A stretch of 64,000 bases of DNA from positions 620,001-684,000 of the forward strand of contig NZ_CP014306.1 of the NCBI RefSeq assembly GCF_001557535.2, read 5' to 3'. The stretch is from Burkholderia sp. PAMC 26561 (GTDB taxonomy: Bacteria > Pseudomonadota > Gammaproteobacteria > Burkholderiales > Burkholderiaceae). The notes beneath the pieces are model-generated. The model had not been told where the DNA came from. It saw nothing but the letters and a program-made list of their open reading frames with translations, and did not search any database. Below, piece by piece: positions 1 to 10,165 of this stretch. Made by a program: the position numbers and the translations under genes. How positions within the stretch are numbered: position 1 is the stretch's first letter; each line of letters begins with the position of its first letter.

Positions 1-727
1 CGCAAAGATCCATGAAGCCACGCTTGTCACGCCCGAAAGCAAACCCGCCGAAGTCGGCGATGAACCCCTTCTCATCGCTCGCCGCACGCACGCGCCGGTC
101 GTCGTGTCGCCGGATCGCGTGGCGGCGGCGCAGGCGTTGCTGAAGGCGAATCCATCGGTGGATGTGATCGTGAGCGACGACGGCCTGCAGCATTACCGCC
201 TGGCGCGCAGCTTCGAGCTCGTGGTGTTCGATGACCGCCTCGGCGGCAACGGATTCCTGCTTCCGGCTGGCCCGCTGCGTGAATCGATGTCGCGGCATCG
301 CGACGCCACCCTGATCAACAGCCCGTACGAACGCGCGCTGCCGCCGTGGCCGAACACGTTCTCGCTCGACCTCACAACCGGCGACGCCTGGCTGCTCGAC
401 GACCCCGCTGTGCGCCGTCCGCTCGCCGCGTTCAAGGGCGAGCGGATCGGGGCGGCGGCGGGCATCGGATCGCCGGAACGGTTTTTCGCGTCGCTGCGTG
501 CCGAAGGCCTGACCCTCTCGACCCGTGCGTTCCCCGATCACTACGATTACCGCGACAACCCGTTTGCCGGCATCGAAGCCGATTCGATCCTGATCACAGA
601 GAAGGATGCAGTAAAATTCGGGGCCTGGCGTGACGCGCGCATCTGGGTCGTTCCCGTGGAAGCCGTGCTCAAACCCCGCCTCATCGCATTAGTCGTGGAG
701 AAAATTCGTGGACGCACGCCTGCTTGA
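1..727 (+). CDS. lpxK: Tetraacyldisaccharide 4'-kinase LpxK, 5'-truncated by window edge
   Basis: C-terminal part of the inner-membrane kinase that phosphorylates the 4' position of the lipid A disaccharide. The reading frame is open from base 2, so about 241 residues are visible out of the roughly 330 usual for the family; the N-terminus with the P-loop lies outside the window. The conserved [11 protein letters not shown] stretch and the later TEKDAVKF motif are characteristic of LpxK. Its last 20 bases overlap the next gene, and kdsB follows, so lipid A and KDO functions are grouped. Start not visible; identity is secure. Confidence 0.93.
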   Translation, partial: AKIHEATLVTPESKPAEVGDEPLLIARRTHAPVVVSPDRVAAAQALLKANPSVDVIVSDDGLQHYRLARSFELVVFDDRLGGNGFLLPAGPLRESMSRHRDATLINSPYERALPPWPNTFSLDLTTGDAWLLDDPAVRRPLAAFKGERIGAAAGIGSPERFFASLRAEGLTLSTRAFPDHYDYRDNPFAGIEADSILITEKDAVKFGAWRDARIWVVPVEAVLKPRLIALVVEKIRGRTPA

Positions 728-914
728 AATCCTTGTCTGCCCGATTTGCAAGACCCAGCTCACCTATGACCGCGCGGCGCAGGAACTCATCTGCAACGTC
801 GACAAGCTCGCGTACCCGATCCGCGACGGCATTCCCATCATGCTGCCAGACGAAGCACGTCAGACGGTTGAAGGCACGCCCGTCGATCCGTTGAAACCCG
901 TTAGCGGAAACTGA
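708..914 (+). CDS. Trm112 family small zinc-binding-like protein (YcaR type)
   Basis: 68-residue protein starting at GTG 708, seven bases after a GGAG ribosome site inside the end of lpxK. It begins with [15 protein letters not shown] and continues with [18 protein letters not shown], the YcaR/Trm112 signature. Eukaryotic and archaeal Trm112 activates methyltransferases; the role of the bacterial single-domain form is not settled. It lies between lpxK and kdsB, an order also known from enterobacteria, so co-expression with lipid A/KDO genes is likely. Confidence 0.9.
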   Translation: MDARLLEILVCPICKTQLTYDRAAQELICNVDKLAYPIRDGIPIMLPDEARQTVEGTPVDPLKPVSGN

Positions 915-948
915 TCCTCAACGAACACCTGGACGCGAACGCCCCAAC

Positions 949-1758
949 ATGAACGCCCACACGCCGGTCGTGCCGCCCTTTATTGCTGTCGTGCCCGCGC
1001 GGCTCGCGTCCACGCGGCTGCCGAACAAACCGCTGGCCGACATCGGCGGAAAGCCGATGGTCGTGCGCGTCGCCGAGCGGGCGCGTTTGTCGGGCGCATT
1101 GCAGGTGCTGATCGCAACGGATTCGCCGCGCGTGGTCCATGTCGCGAGGGAACACGGCTTCGACGTGCTGCTCACGCGCGCCGATCACCCGAACGGCACG
1201 GATCGTCTCGCCGAAGTCGCCACGCATTTCGGCTGGAGTGACGAGACCATCGTGGTCAACGTGCAAGGCGACGAACCGCTGATCGATCCCGCGCTCGTGC
1301 GCAACGTGGCGGCGCATCTGGCAGCGCACCCGTCGTGCGCGATCGCCACAGCCGCGCATCCCATCCACGATCCCGCCGATGTTTTCAATCCGAACGTCGT
1401 GAAAGTCGTGCTCGATGCAAAAAGCGTCGCGCTCTATTTCTCCCGCGCGCCGATTCCCTGGTCGCGCGATGCCTGGCAAAAGGAATGGCCGAACGTGGCC
1501 GCGCTGGCATCGCGCCCGCCGATTCCGGCCAATGTGCTGCGGCACATCGGCCTGTACGCGTATCGCGCGAAGTTTCTGCGGGCTTATCCCACGCTGAGCG
1601 TCGCGCCCATCGAGGAAGCGGAAGCGCTCGAACAGCTTCGCGCGCTCTGGCACGGCGAGCGCATCGCCGTTCTGATCACGAACGACGCACCGCCGCCAGG
1701 TGTCGATACCCCCACCGACCTGGCCCGCGTACGCGCGATGTTTCCGGCTTCCTCCTAA
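949..1758 (+). CDS. kdsB: 3-deoxy-manno-octulosonate cytidylyltransferase
   Basis: Cytoplasmic enzyme that makes CMP-KDO from CTP and KDO for the LPS inner core. The 269-residue protein has the nucleotidyltransferase N-terminus [16 protein letters not shown] (about residues 14-29) and the [10 protein letters not shown] metal/nucleotide site near residue 104, and is close to the usual family length. It begins 34 bases after the Trm112-family gene and is probably transcribed with lpxK. A 296-base gap without a recognisable gene separates it from adk. Confidence 0.96.
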   Translation: MNAHTPVVPPFIAVVPARLASTRLPNKPLADIGGKPMVVRVAERARLSGALQVLIATDSPRVVHVAREHGFDVLLTRADHPNGTDRLAEVATHFGWSDETIVVNVQGDEPLIDPALVRNVAAHLAAHPSCAIATAAHPIHDPADVFNPNVVKVVLDAKSVALYFSRAPIPWSRDAWQKEWPNVAALASRPPIPANVLRHIGLYAYRAKFLRAYPTLSVAPIEEAEALEQLRALWHGERIAVLITNDAPPPGVDTPTDLARVRAMFPASS

Positions 1759-1988
1759 CGCGCCGGCCCGCTTCCGGGCAACTCGCGTTAACCCCGCCAC
1801 GCCCCACATAACAAGCCTTTGCGGCCTTTTTTCGGGTCGCCATAGCGAGGATGCATGGCATAATCGGCCGGTAGCGCGAGCCTTCCGGTCAGCGCCTTTG
1901 CTCCCTAGCGCCCATGTCGACTGGTGCCGCGCCGTCTCCCGAATTCGGCTCGTCGCGCCTCGTTTCGGGCGTCTCCCGGGCATTGTGA

Positions 1989-2717
<729 letters not shown>

Positions 2718-2752
2718 TCTCAACGCCTGGCGCCGCAAGCACGCCTTTTCGA

Positions 2753-2788
2753 AACCCGCTCGTGCTTCATTGGCCGAGCGGGTTTTTT
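2753..2788 (+). terminator. Rho-independent terminator after adk
   Basis: A ten-base-pair stem, AACCCGCTCG at 2753-2762 with CGAGCGGGTT at 2775-2784, closes a 12-base loop and runs into a T tract. It sits 36 bases after the adk stop. Confidence 0.9.
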
Positions 2789-2837
2789 GCTTTAACAGAT
2801 CTCTTCGCACATCACCACCATTGAGGGGGTACACAGC

Positions 2838-3596
2838 ATGGATATCCAGGACAACGTTTTTCTCATCACCGGCGGCGCATCGGGCTTGGGCGCGGCGACG
2901 GCGCGACTGATCCGCGATCATGGCGGCAAGGTTGTGATTGCAGACATGAACGAAGCCGGCGGCGAGACGCTTGCGAAGGAACTCGGCGGCGTGCTCGTGA
3001 AGTGCGACGTGAGCCATGAGGAAGATGGTCAGCGCGCCGTGGAGGCGGCTACGCAACTCGGCAGTTTGCGCGGACTCGTGAACTGCGCGGGCATTGCACC
3101 GGCGGCAAAGACGGTCGGCAAGGACGGCCCGCATTCGCTCGATGTGTTCGCGAAGACCATTGGCGTGAACCTGATCGGCACGTTCAACATGATCCGGTTG
3201 AGCGCTGCGGCCATGGCGAAGAACGAACCGAACGCGGCCGGCGAGCGCGGCGTGATCGTCAGCACGGCATCGGTTGCGGCCTACGATGGCCAGATCGGAC
3301 AGGCCGCGTACGCGGCATCGAAGGGTGGCGTGGTTGGCATGACCTTGCCGATCGCGCGTGATCTGTCCCGCAACGGCATTCGTGTCATGACGATCGCGCC
3401 GGGTATCTTCGAAACGCCCATGCTGCTCGGCATGCCGCAGGAAGTGCAGGACGCGCTCGGCGCCATGGTGCCGTTCCCGTCGCGCCTGGGCAAACCGAAC
3501 GAATACGCGATGCTCGTCAAACACATCTTCGATAACCCCATGCTCAACGGCGAAGTCATCCGCCTGGACGGGGCAATCCGGATGCAACCGAAGTAA
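2838..3596 (+). CDS. SDR family 3-hydroxyacyl-CoA dehydrogenase-like protein
   Basis: 252-residue short-chain dehydrogenase. The NAD-binding glycine motif TGGASGLG is near residue 11, NCAG near residue 89, and the catalytic YAASKGG near residue 156. The overall pattern ([27 protein letters not shown]) resembles the 17-beta-HSD10 / 3-hydroxy-2-methylbutyryl-CoA dehydrogenase branch, which oxidises short branched or straight 3-hydroxyacyl-CoAs. Substrate is inferred from similarity only. A GAGGGGG site precedes the ATG, and the gene stands alone between two terminators. Confidence 0.85.
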   Translation: MDIQDNVFLITGGASGLGAATARLIRDHGGKVVIADMNEAGGETLAKELGGVLVKCDVSHEEDGQRAVEAATQLGSLRGLVNCAGIAPAAKTVGKDGPHSLDVFAKTIGVNLIGTFNMIRLSAAAMAKNEPNAAGERGVIVSTASVAAYDGQIGQAAYAASKGGVVGMTLPIARDLSRNGIRVMTIAPGIFETPMLLGMPQEVQDALGAMVPFPSRLGKPNEYAMLVKHIFDNPMLNGEVIRLDGAIRMQPK

Positions 3597-3602
3597 ACGA
3601 AC

Positions 3603-3641
3603 AACGGCGGCACATCCTGGAAGATGCGCCGCCGTTTTTAT
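3603..3641 (+). terminator. Terminator after the SDR gene
   Basis: Stem AACGGCGGC (3603-3611) pairs with GCCGCCGTT (3628-3636), followed by TTTAT. It begins six bases after the SDR stop. It also lies downstream of the opposing SirB1-type gene but has a poor T run in that direction. Confidence 0.82.
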
Positions 3642-3654
3642 AAAGCCAGAATTT

Positions 3655-4500
3655 TTAGTCGCTGTCGTGCTGCGTGCGTTGCCTGAGTTCGTGCAACTCC
3701 GTCTCCACGACCGTTGCGTCCTCGGCGTCCGGACGGTCATCGAGGTATCGACGCAAATCTTCCATCGCCGGGCGCAGATAATCCAGACGCGCATAAGCGA
3801 AGCCGCGATCCCGCACCTCTTCAATGCTTCCCGGCATCAGTATCACAAGCCGCTGTTGCACCGCGAGCAAGCGCTGCCAGCGCTCCGTCTGAAGATAAAT
3901 GCTCTTCAGATTGCGCAACATTCGTCCGATGATTTCCCGCCGCGTCGCTGGTTGCAACAGCACGCGCAACGCGCTGCCAATCGACTCGCCAACCCGCTGT
4001 ACGTAAGGCTCGAGCATTTCGACCATCGCGGATTCGGAGAGCGAGTGGCCGGTGGTCGGATCCAGCATCACGTCGCCTTCCGGGGTAGTCACGCGCAGCA
4101 GGAAGTGCGCCGGAAACGACACACCACGCACGGGAATACCAAGCTGCTCGCTCATCTCCAGATACACGACCGCGAGCGATATCGGAATGCCGCGCCGGCG
4201 TTTCAGCACCATGTTCAGGTGGCTGTTATCCGGGTCGTAATAATCGTTGAGATTGCTGGTGAAGCCCAGTTCGCGGAAGAAAAAACGATTCAGCACGCCG
4301 ACTTTCTGCTTGATATCGGCGTCCTCCGGCATGCGGCGGCGAACCCGCAGCACGAGTTCGTCGATCTCCGCCAGCACGCCCTGCAAATCGAGGTCGGGAT
4401 ACGCGTCCTGCGCAAGCGACAACGCCGCCTCGGTGAGGGGCAGGCTTTCGTCCTCCGCCACCAGCGAAGTGAAATAGTCGAGCATGCGCGTCGTCGTCAT
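3655..4500 (-). CDS. SirB1 family protein (transglutaminase-like domain plus TPR)
   Basis: 281-residue protein starting MTTTRMLDYF at 4500. The transglutaminase-like core includes RRGIPISLAVVYLEM and FPAHFLLR, and a TPR-like C-terminus (RLVILMPGSIEEVRDRGFAYARL) follows. Family members are cytoplasmic proteins of unclear function named after Salmonella SirB1. The start codon overlaps the stop of murJ by one base (TGATG), so translation is probably coupled. A much longer frame through murJ exists upstream but has no coding support. Confidence 0.88.
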   Translation of the reverse strand: MTTTRMLDYFTSLVAEDESLPLTEAALSLAQDAYPDLDLQGVLAEIDELVLRVRRRMPEDADIKQKVGVLNRFFFRELGFTSNLNDYYDPDNSHLNMVLKRRRGIPISLAVVYLEMSEQLGIPVRGVSFPAHFLLRVTTPEGDVMLDPTTGHSLSESAMVEMLEPYVQRVGESIGSALRVLLQPATRREIIGRMLRNLKSIYLQTERWQRLLAVQQRLVILMPGSIEEVRDRGFAYARLDYLRPAMEDLRRYLDDRPDAEDATVVETELHELRQRTQHDSD

Positions 4501-6050
4501 CACATCGTTCGCCTTCTGAAATACGCGTATTTGAAGCCCATCGCCGAGAGCATACCGAAATATAGCGCAGCGAATACAACCAGGCTGGCTCCGAGAAGCG
4601 CAATGCGCTGCAGCGGCGCAGCGCGCATGCCAATCCAGTCGAAGTTGCCCGAAACCCAGTGCATCACTCCCGCCAGCACGAGGCATGCCCCGACCAGTTG
4701 GGCGAAGAAACGCGTCCATCCGGCCGACGGCTGGTAAATCCCGCGCTTCCTCAATCCGATGAACAACATCGTCGCGTTCGCGCACGCGCCCAGCCCGATC
4801 GACAAGGTGAGCCCGGCGTGGGCGAATATGGGCACGAAGACCAGGTTGCTCAACTGAATCGCGATCAACACCACAATGCCGATGATCACCGGCGTCCTGA
4901 TGTCCTGCTTCGCGTAAAAGCCAGGCGTAAGGATCTTGATCAGGATCAGGCCGACGAGCCCGATGCCATACATGGCCAGCGCGCGGCCCACCATGACGAC
5001 GGAATTTGCATCGAATTTGCCGTAGCCGAAGAGCGTCGCCGTGAGCGGCTGGGCGAAGAAAAACAGCGCAACGGCGCTGGGCGCGGCCAGCAGGAAGGTG
5101 ATGCGCAGTCCCCAGTCGAGCAGCGCCGAATATTCGACCGGATCCTTGTCCACATGCGCCTTCGAAAGGCTTGGCAGCAGGATCGTGCCGAGCGCGGCGC
5201 CGAGCAGCGCACTCGGAAACTCCATCAGGCGGTCGGAATAATTGATCCACGACACCGCGCCCGGCCCGAGCCGCGACGCAATATTCGTGTTGATGATCAG
5301 GCTCAGCTGCGCGACGGACACGCCGAAGGTCATCGGCACCATCTTGATCAGCACGCGCTTCACACCCGGATGCCGCAGCGCCTTCACAACATTCCAGCCA
5401 ATGCGCGGAATCATGTCGATCTTCTTGAGCCCGGGCAATTGCACGAGAAACTGCAAAATCCCGCCGGCAATCACCGCATACGCCAGCGCGTAGATAGGCA
5501 CTTTCAGATGCGGCGCGAGGAAAATCGCCGCCGCAATGAAGGACACGTTGAGCAGCACGGGCGCAAACGCGGGCAGCGAGAACTTCCGGTACGTATTCAG
5601 AACCCCGGACGCCAGTGATGTCAGCGAGATGAAGATGATGTACGGGAACATGATCTGGGTCATGGTCACCGCGTAGCCGAACGCGCGGCCATCGTGCTCC
5701 AGGCCTGAGGCGACAGCAAACACGACCCAGGACGCGCCCGCCACGCCCGCCATCGATATCACTGCGAGCGCCCAGGCGAGCACGGTCGACATGGCGTCGA
5801 CGAGCGCCTTGGTTGCATCGTGGCCCTCGGTGTTCTTGAACTCGGCGAGGATCGGCACGAAGGCCTGCGAGAACGCCCCTTCCGCGGACAGGCGCCGCAG
5901 CAGGTTCGGGATGCGGAAGGCGACGTAGAACGCGTCGGTGAATTGACTGGCGCCAAAGGCTCGCGCGATCAGCGTTTCGCGGATCAGGCCGGTTACACGC
6001 GAAAGCAACGTGAAACCGCTGACCGTCAGGAGGGCTCGGATTAGATTCAT
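4500..6050 (-). CDS. murJ: Lipid II flippase MurJ (MviN)
   Basis: 516-residue polytopic inner-membrane protein of the MOP superfamily that moves lipid II across the membrane for peptidoglycan synthesis. It opens with MNLIRALLTVSGFTLLSRV and GLIRETLIARAFG, the canonical MurJ N-terminus, and shows about 14 hydrophobic segments. I chose the ATG at 6050, because the residues upstream of it in the longer frame are not family-like. It is divergent from rpsT, a common proteobacterial arrangement, and precedes the SirB1-type gene. Confidence 0.96.
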   Translation of the reverse strand: MNLIRALLTVSGFTLLSRVTGLIRETLIARAFGASQFTDAFYVAFRIPNLLRRLSAEGAFSQAFVPILAEFKNTEGHDATKALVDAMSTVLAWALAVISMAGVAGASWVVFAVASGLEHDGRAFGYAVTMTQIMFPYIIFISLTSLASGVLNTYRKFSLPAFAPVLLNVSFIAAAIFLAPHLKVPIYALAYAVIAGGILQFLVQLPGLKKIDMIPRIGWNVVKALRHPGVKRVLIKMVPMTFGVSVAQLSLIINTNIASRLGPGAVSWINYSDRLMEFPSALLGAALGTILLPSLSKAHVDKDPVEYSALLDWGLRITFLLAAPSAVALFFFAQPLTATLFGYGKFDANSVVMVGRALAMYGIGLVGLILIKILTPGFYAKQDIRTPVIIGIVVLIAIQLSNLVFVPIFAHAGLTLSIGLGACANATMLFIGLRKRGIYQPSAGWTRFFAQLVGACLVLAGVMHWVSGNFDWIGMRAAPLQRIALLGASLVVFAALYFGMLSAMGFKYAYFRRRTM

Positions 6051-6477
6051 GGGGCGCTCATTATACGGGCGGCACCATGAACACAACGCGTCGCAACAAT
6101 TCCCGAATCGTTAGAATTTGCAACGGCGGTGGTATCTTGTACAGTCTGCCCGCTACGGCGATGGCGCCGGGCCGCGACTTCGGCAGAACGTGCGGTGCTT
6201 GCCAGCCCCATGATTTCGTTGCTATAATCGCCGGTTTCGAAGCTCCTGAATCCGCTTTCGGCATGGGTAAGCAACTACCAGGCACTGCGGTTTCGCGTCT
6301 TCTTTCGACGTTTTTTGCGCTTTCGGGCAATCGATCCCGGGAGTTTGATCATAAACAGCGCATCGGATTGACCTCGTTTTATCTTGTGCGGAGCCGGGCC
6401 GGCATTGAGCTGGGCTCGCTCCGGAAGCTAAACGGGAAGCGCTGAAACACATAGCTGGAACAGGATAAGGAACCGTC
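6051..6477. other. Divergent murJ/rpsT intergenic region
   Basis: 427 bases without a gene I would defend. It holds the rpsT promoter at 6199-6228 and a long rpsT leader. Short ORFs here lack ribosome sites and family resemblance. Confidence 0.6.
6199..6228 (+). promoter_or_regulatory. Sigma70-type promoter for rpsT
   Basis: TTGCCA at 6199-6204 and a perfect TATAAT at 6223-6228 are spaced by 18 bases. The predicted start near 6235 gives a leader of about 240 bases before the rpsT ATG. S20 expression is autoregulated in E. coli; whether this leader takes part is unknown. Confidence 0.7.
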
Positions 6478-6753
6478 ATGGCAAATACCGCACAAGCTCG
6501 CAAGCGCGCCCGTCAAAGCGCGAAGGCAAACTCGCACAACTCGGCGCTGCGCTCTAAGTTCCGCACGGCCATTAAGGCAGTTCGCAAGGCAATCGACGCC
6601 GGCGACCAGGCCAAGGCTGCGGAAATCTACAAGACGTCGGTCAAGACCATCGACATCATTGCGGACAAGCGCATCGTTCACAAGAACAAGGCTGCTCGCC
6701 ATAAGAGCCGTCTGTCGGCCGCCATCAAGGGTCTGCAAGCACCTGCTGCTTAA
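6478..6753 (+). CDS. rpsT: 30S ribosomal protein S20
   Basis: 91-residue, very basic protein beginning [13 protein letters not shown] and containing [18 protein letters not shown] and [15 protein letters not shown], all typical of S20, which binds 16S rRNA early in 30S assembly. An AGGATAAGGA stretch precedes the ATG. It is a single-gene unit with its own promoter and terminator. Confidence 0.98.
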   Translation: MANTAQARKRARQSAKANSHNSALRSKFRTAIKAVRKAIDAGDQAKAAEIYKTSVKTIDIIADKRIVHKNKAARHKSRLSAAIKGLQAPAA

Positions 6754-6836
6754 GGATCGCGTTGCGGTCTGCGCGCCTCCGGCGTGACAGGCTCACGCTT
6801 TTTGCGCTGAGGGACTAGAGCAAGAAAAGCAGCAAT

Positions 6837-6863
6837 GAAAAAACCCGCCTTGGCGGGTTTTTT
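6837..6863 (+). terminator. Terminator after rpsT
   Basis: AACCCGCC (6842-6849) pairs with GGCGGGTT (6852-6859), flanked by an A run and a T run, so it could work in both directions. It also lies downstream of the opposing DUF3579 gene. Confidence 0.88.
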
Positions 6864-6921
6864 GTCGTGTACTTGTTAAACGCCCTCAACACGTATTCAA
6901 CGTTGAAGAAGCCCTTCCCTG

Positions 6922-7251
6922 TCAACCTTGCTGCTGCGTTCCGTGATGCGGCGGCAACTCGCAGGCTTCCGTCACGAGCAGGTCATTGTCCTTTGCGAAG
7001 TTCATCACGAAGTCAAAGGCCATGGGTTCGATCTCGCGCAACCGCGAATCGAGGATCACCGTCTTCACGTTTCCAAGCAAGGTGGGGCGTACATAGATGG
7101 AATATGTCAGTCGGGCATTCGGCCCGCGCTTTTTTGGACCATAACCCGACATCACGCCACAAAGCCGCTCCGACCAGTCACTCGGCCGAAAGGTCTTGCC
7201 GTTCGACGTAACGCCCTGGATGAAGTATTCGGTTGGGGTTGTTTCGGCCAT
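6922..7251 (-). CDS. DUF3579 domain-containing protein
   Basis: 109-residue soluble protein, MAETTPTEYFIQGVTSNGK and then FRPSDWSERLCGVMSGYG. This matches DUF3579, a beta-proteobacterial family of unknown function that I recall next to argF. There is no signal peptide or membrane segment. It is divergent from argF across a 580-base gap. Function unknown; the only clue is location beside arginine biosynthesis. Confidence 0.85.
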   Translation of the reverse strand: MAETTPTEYFIQGVTSNGKTFRPSDWSERLCGVMSGYGPKKRGPNARLTYSIYVRPTLLGNVKTVILDSRLREIEPMAFDFVMNFAKDNDLLVTEACELPPHHGTQQQG

Positions 7252-7831
7252 GTAGGAATACCTGTTTGACGACCAGCGGAAACCGCCGGCAAACGCGCAT
7301 GCACGATTGGCAAGATGAGCCAGCAGAAACGGAGCCCGGCTCGCCGACCCTTGTTGCAGTTAAGCCCCGCGTGAACTCCGACGTTAAACCCTGGCGCCCG
7401 GCGCGAATTGCCTCAGCGTGCAATAAGCCAGGACACGCCTATTTCGACGCGATTTCAGCTTCCTCTGCGGCCTCCTGGTGGCAGCAACGCGAAAGCATGT
7501 CCGCGAACCCGCTGGGTACATTCGCTCAAGCGTACGACGAGATGCAAGGGCCGCTCCGAAGCCGTACTGAAAGCAGTCGACAGGTAGCAGTCGACAGGTG
7601 TCAGGACTGCCGGAGAAACGAGCCCGATTATACAGCAGAGGGCCTTTTTCCGCACTGCACACAAAGCCGCTTAACCGCGCTGGACGGGCTGCGAGACAGG
7701 CAACCATGGACCGCGTCGGCTATTTCGCCATCTCGTCAAACGACAGAATTTCCTTTATGCTGAAATTCAATACCACCACGACGGCGGAGCCGTCCGGCGC
7801 AATTGCCGGCTGAAGCCGCCGTACGCATTTC
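7252..7831. other. 580-base region between DUF3579 gene and argF
   Basis: I see no convincing gene. It contains a 13-base direct repeat (GCAGTCGACAGGT at 7573-7585 and 7587-7599) and, on the minus strand, a TATAAT box in the segment around 7625-7635, which could start a long leader to the DUF3579 gene. An 18-codon ORF ends just before argF. Confidence 0.5.
7758..7814 (+). other. Possible 18-codon leader ORF upstream of argF
   Basis: ATG 7758 follows TTTCCTTT and the frame runs 18 codons to TGA, ending 18 bases before the argF ATG. The end of the ORF contains CCGGC and GCCGG, which could pair. No arginine codons are present, so arginine-codon attenuation is not indicated. Coding status is uncertain. 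Confidence 0.25.
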
Positions 7832-8761
7832 ATGACCGAAAAAAAAATTCGCCACTATCTGCAGTTCAAGGATTTCTCCCTCGACGACTATGACTACGTG
7901 CTCGAACGCGCACGTATTCTGAAGCGCAAGTTCAAGAGCTACGAGACCTATCACCCGCTGCACGACCGAACGCTGGCGATGATCTTCGAGAAGAATTCAA
8001 CGCGTACGCGGCTGTCGTTCGAAGCCGGCATCTTCCAGCTCGGCGGCCATGCCGTGTTCCTCAGCACGCGTGATACGCAACTGGGACGCGGCGAGCCTAT
8101 CGAAGATGCGGCGCAGGTCGTCTCACGCATGGTCGACATCATCATGATCCGCACGTTCGGCCAGCACATCATCGAGCGCTTCGCCGAAAACTCGCGCGTG
8201 CCGGTGATCAACGGGCTGACGAACGAGTATCACCCGTGCCAGGTTCTCGCTGATGTGTTCACGTACTACGAATTGCGTGGCCCTATCGCGGGAAAAACCG
8301 TGGCCTGGGTTGGCGACGCCAACAACATGCTGTACACGTGGATCGAGGCCGCGCAGATCCTCGGCTTCAAGTTACGCCTGTCCACCCCGCCCGGCTATTC
8401 GCTCGATCCGACCTTGGTGGCGCCGGAAAGCGCGCCGTTCTATGAAGAGTTCGCTGATCCGAACGACGCCTGCACCGGCGCCGATCTGGTCACCACGGAC
8501 GTCTGGACCAGCATGGGTTTTGAAGCCGAGAACGAAGTGCGCAAGAAGGCGTTCGCCGACTGGTGCGTCGATGCAGACATGATGTCGCGCGCGAATCCGG
8601 ACGCGCTCTTCATGCATTGCCTGCCGGCCCATCGCGGGGAAGAAGTGAGCGCCGAAGTGATCGACGGTCCGCAAAGCGTGGTCTGGGACGAAGCCGAAAA
8701 CCGTCTGCACGTTCAAAAGGCGTTGATGGAGTATCTGCTGCTCGGCAAACTCAATCATTGA
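7832..8761 (+). CDS. argF: Ornithine carbamoyltransferase
   Basis: Makes citrulline from ornithine and carbamoyl phosphate in arginine synthesis. The 309-residue protein shows the carbamoyl-phosphate motif STRTR at residues 56-60, HPCQ near residue 133 for ornithine, and FMHCLPAHRG near residue 260. Length and motifs are those of the anabolic enzyme. argG follows after 111 bases, so two consecutive steps of the pathway are adjacent, though the gap may contain a second promoter. Confidence 0.97.
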   Translation: MTEKKIRHYLQFKDFSLDDYDYVLERARILKRKFKSYETYHPLHDRTLAMIFEKNSTRTRLSFEAGIFQLGGHAVFLSTRDTQLGRGEPIEDAAQVVSRMVDIIMIRTFGQHIIERFAENSRVPVINGLTNEYHPCQVLADVFTYYELRGPIAGKTVAWVGDANNMLYTWIEAAQILGFKLRLSTPPGYSLDPTLVAPESAPFYEEFADPNDACTGADLVTTDVWTSMGFEAENEVRKKAFADWCVDADMMSRANPDALFMHCLPAHRGEEVSAEVIDGPQSVVWDEAENRLHVQKALMEYLLLGKLNH

Positions 8762-8872
8762 AACGCCGCATCGTCCCGAAAATGCGGAATGACCGCCATT
8801 TAGTGTCAAAATAGCGGTTTTCCGCGCGCTGAAAGCCCGGCGCACACCGTTTTCCAGCCATACGAGTTCACC

Positions 8873-10102
8873 ATGAGCGATATCAAAAAAGTCGTGCTCG
8901 CCTACTCGGGCGGCCTCGATACCTCCGTCATCCTGAAGTGGTTGCAAGACAACTACGACGCCGAAGTCGTGACGTTCACCGCTGACATCGGTCAGGGCGA
9001 AGAACTCGAACCGGCGCGCAAGAAAGCGCTGCAGCTCGGCATCAAGCAGGACAACATTTTCATTGAAGATCTGCGTGAGGAATTCGTCCGCGACTTCGTG
9101 TTCCCGATGTTCCGCGCCAACACGGTCTACGAAGGCGAATATCTGCTCGGAACGTCGATTGCACGTCCGCTGATCGCGAAACGTCAGATCGAAATCGCCC
9201 GTGCCGTGGGCGCGCAATCCGTTTCGCACGGCGCGACCGGCAAGGGTAACGATCAGGTGCGTTTCGAACTGGGTTATTACTCGCTCGAGCCAAGCATCAA
9301 GGTGATCGCGCCGTGGCGTGAATGGGATCTGCTGTCGCGCGAAAAGCTTTTGGCTTACGCGGAAAAGGCCGGCATTCCTATCGAAATGAAGCATAAGCAA
9401 GGCGGCGCGCCCTACTCCATGGACGCCAACCTGCTGCATATTTCATTCGAAGGCCGTCACCTGGAAGATCCGAAGGCCGAAGCCGAAGCCGACATGTGGC
9501 GCTGGACGGTCGCGCCGGAAGATGCGCCGGACCAGCCGGAGTATCTGGATATCGAATACGAGAAGGGTGATCCGGTTGCGTTGAACGGCAAGCGTTTGTC
9601 GCCGGCGGACATGCTCACCGAACTGAACGCGATTGGCGGCAAGCATGGAATCGGCCGGCTGGATCTGGTCGAGAACCGTTATGTCGGCATGAAGTCGCGC
9701 GGTTGCTACGAGACGCCGGGCGGCACGATCATGCTCAAGGCGCACCGCGGGATCGAGTCGATCACGCTGGATCGTGAAGTCGCGCATCTGAAAGACGACC
9801 TGATGCCGCGTTATGCCGCGCTGATTTACAACGGCTACTGGTGGAGCCCGGAGCGTCGCGCGCTGCAAGTGCTGATCGATCACACGCAGGACAAGGTGAA
9901 CGGCTGGACGCGCGTGAAGCTTTACAAGGGCAGTGTGACGGTGGTCGCGCGTGATTCGAAGGAAACACTGTTCGACAAGAACATCGCCACGTTTGACGAC
10001 GACGGCGGCGCCTACGATCAGGCCGATGCCGGCGGGTTTATCAAGCTGAATGCGCTGCGGATGCGGATTGCGGAAAATGCGCGCCGCAAGCGTGGTGGTT
10101 GA
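8873..10102 (+). CDS. argG: Argininosuccinate synthase
   Basis: Condenses citrulline and aspartate with ATP hydrolysis to AMP. 409 residues, with the N-type ATP pyrophosphatase loop AYSGGLDTS at residues 10-18 and the [15 protein letters not shown] segment near residue 123. Downstream of argF in the same direction, with a strong terminator after it, so this is the end of the arginine unit. Confidence 0.98.
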   Translation: MSDIKKVVLAYSGGLDTSVILKWLQDNYDAEVVTFTADIGQGEELEPARKKALQLGIKQDNIFIEDLREEFVRDFVFPMFRANTVYEGEYLLGTSIARPLIAKRQIEIARAVGAQSVSHGATGKGNDQVRFELGYYSLEPSIKVIAPWREWDLLSREKLLAYAEKAGIPIEMKHKQGGAPYSMDANLLHISFEGRHLEDPKAEAEADMWRWTVAPEDAPDQPEYLDIEYEKGDPVALNGKRLSPADMLTELNAIGGKHGIGRLDLVENRYVGMKSRGCYETPGGTIMLKAHRGIESITLDREVAHLKDDLMPRYAALIYNGYWWSPERRALQVLIDHTQDKVNGWTRVKLYKGSVTVVARDSKETLFDKNIATFDDDGGAYDQADAGGFIKLNALRMRIAENARRKRGG

Positions 10103-10119
10103 GCGGTATCGAAAATGTG

Positions 10120-10147
10120 AAAAAACCCGCTTCGGCGGGTTTTTTTA
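10120..10147 (+). terminator. Terminator after argG (UUCG tetraloop)
   Basis: ACCCGC and GCGGGT close a TTCG loop, flanked by six As and seven Ts, so it should be efficient and bidirectional. It also lies just downstream of the opposing murB. Confidence 0.93.
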
Positions 10148-10165
10148 TGGGGCATCAGTGCCGCG

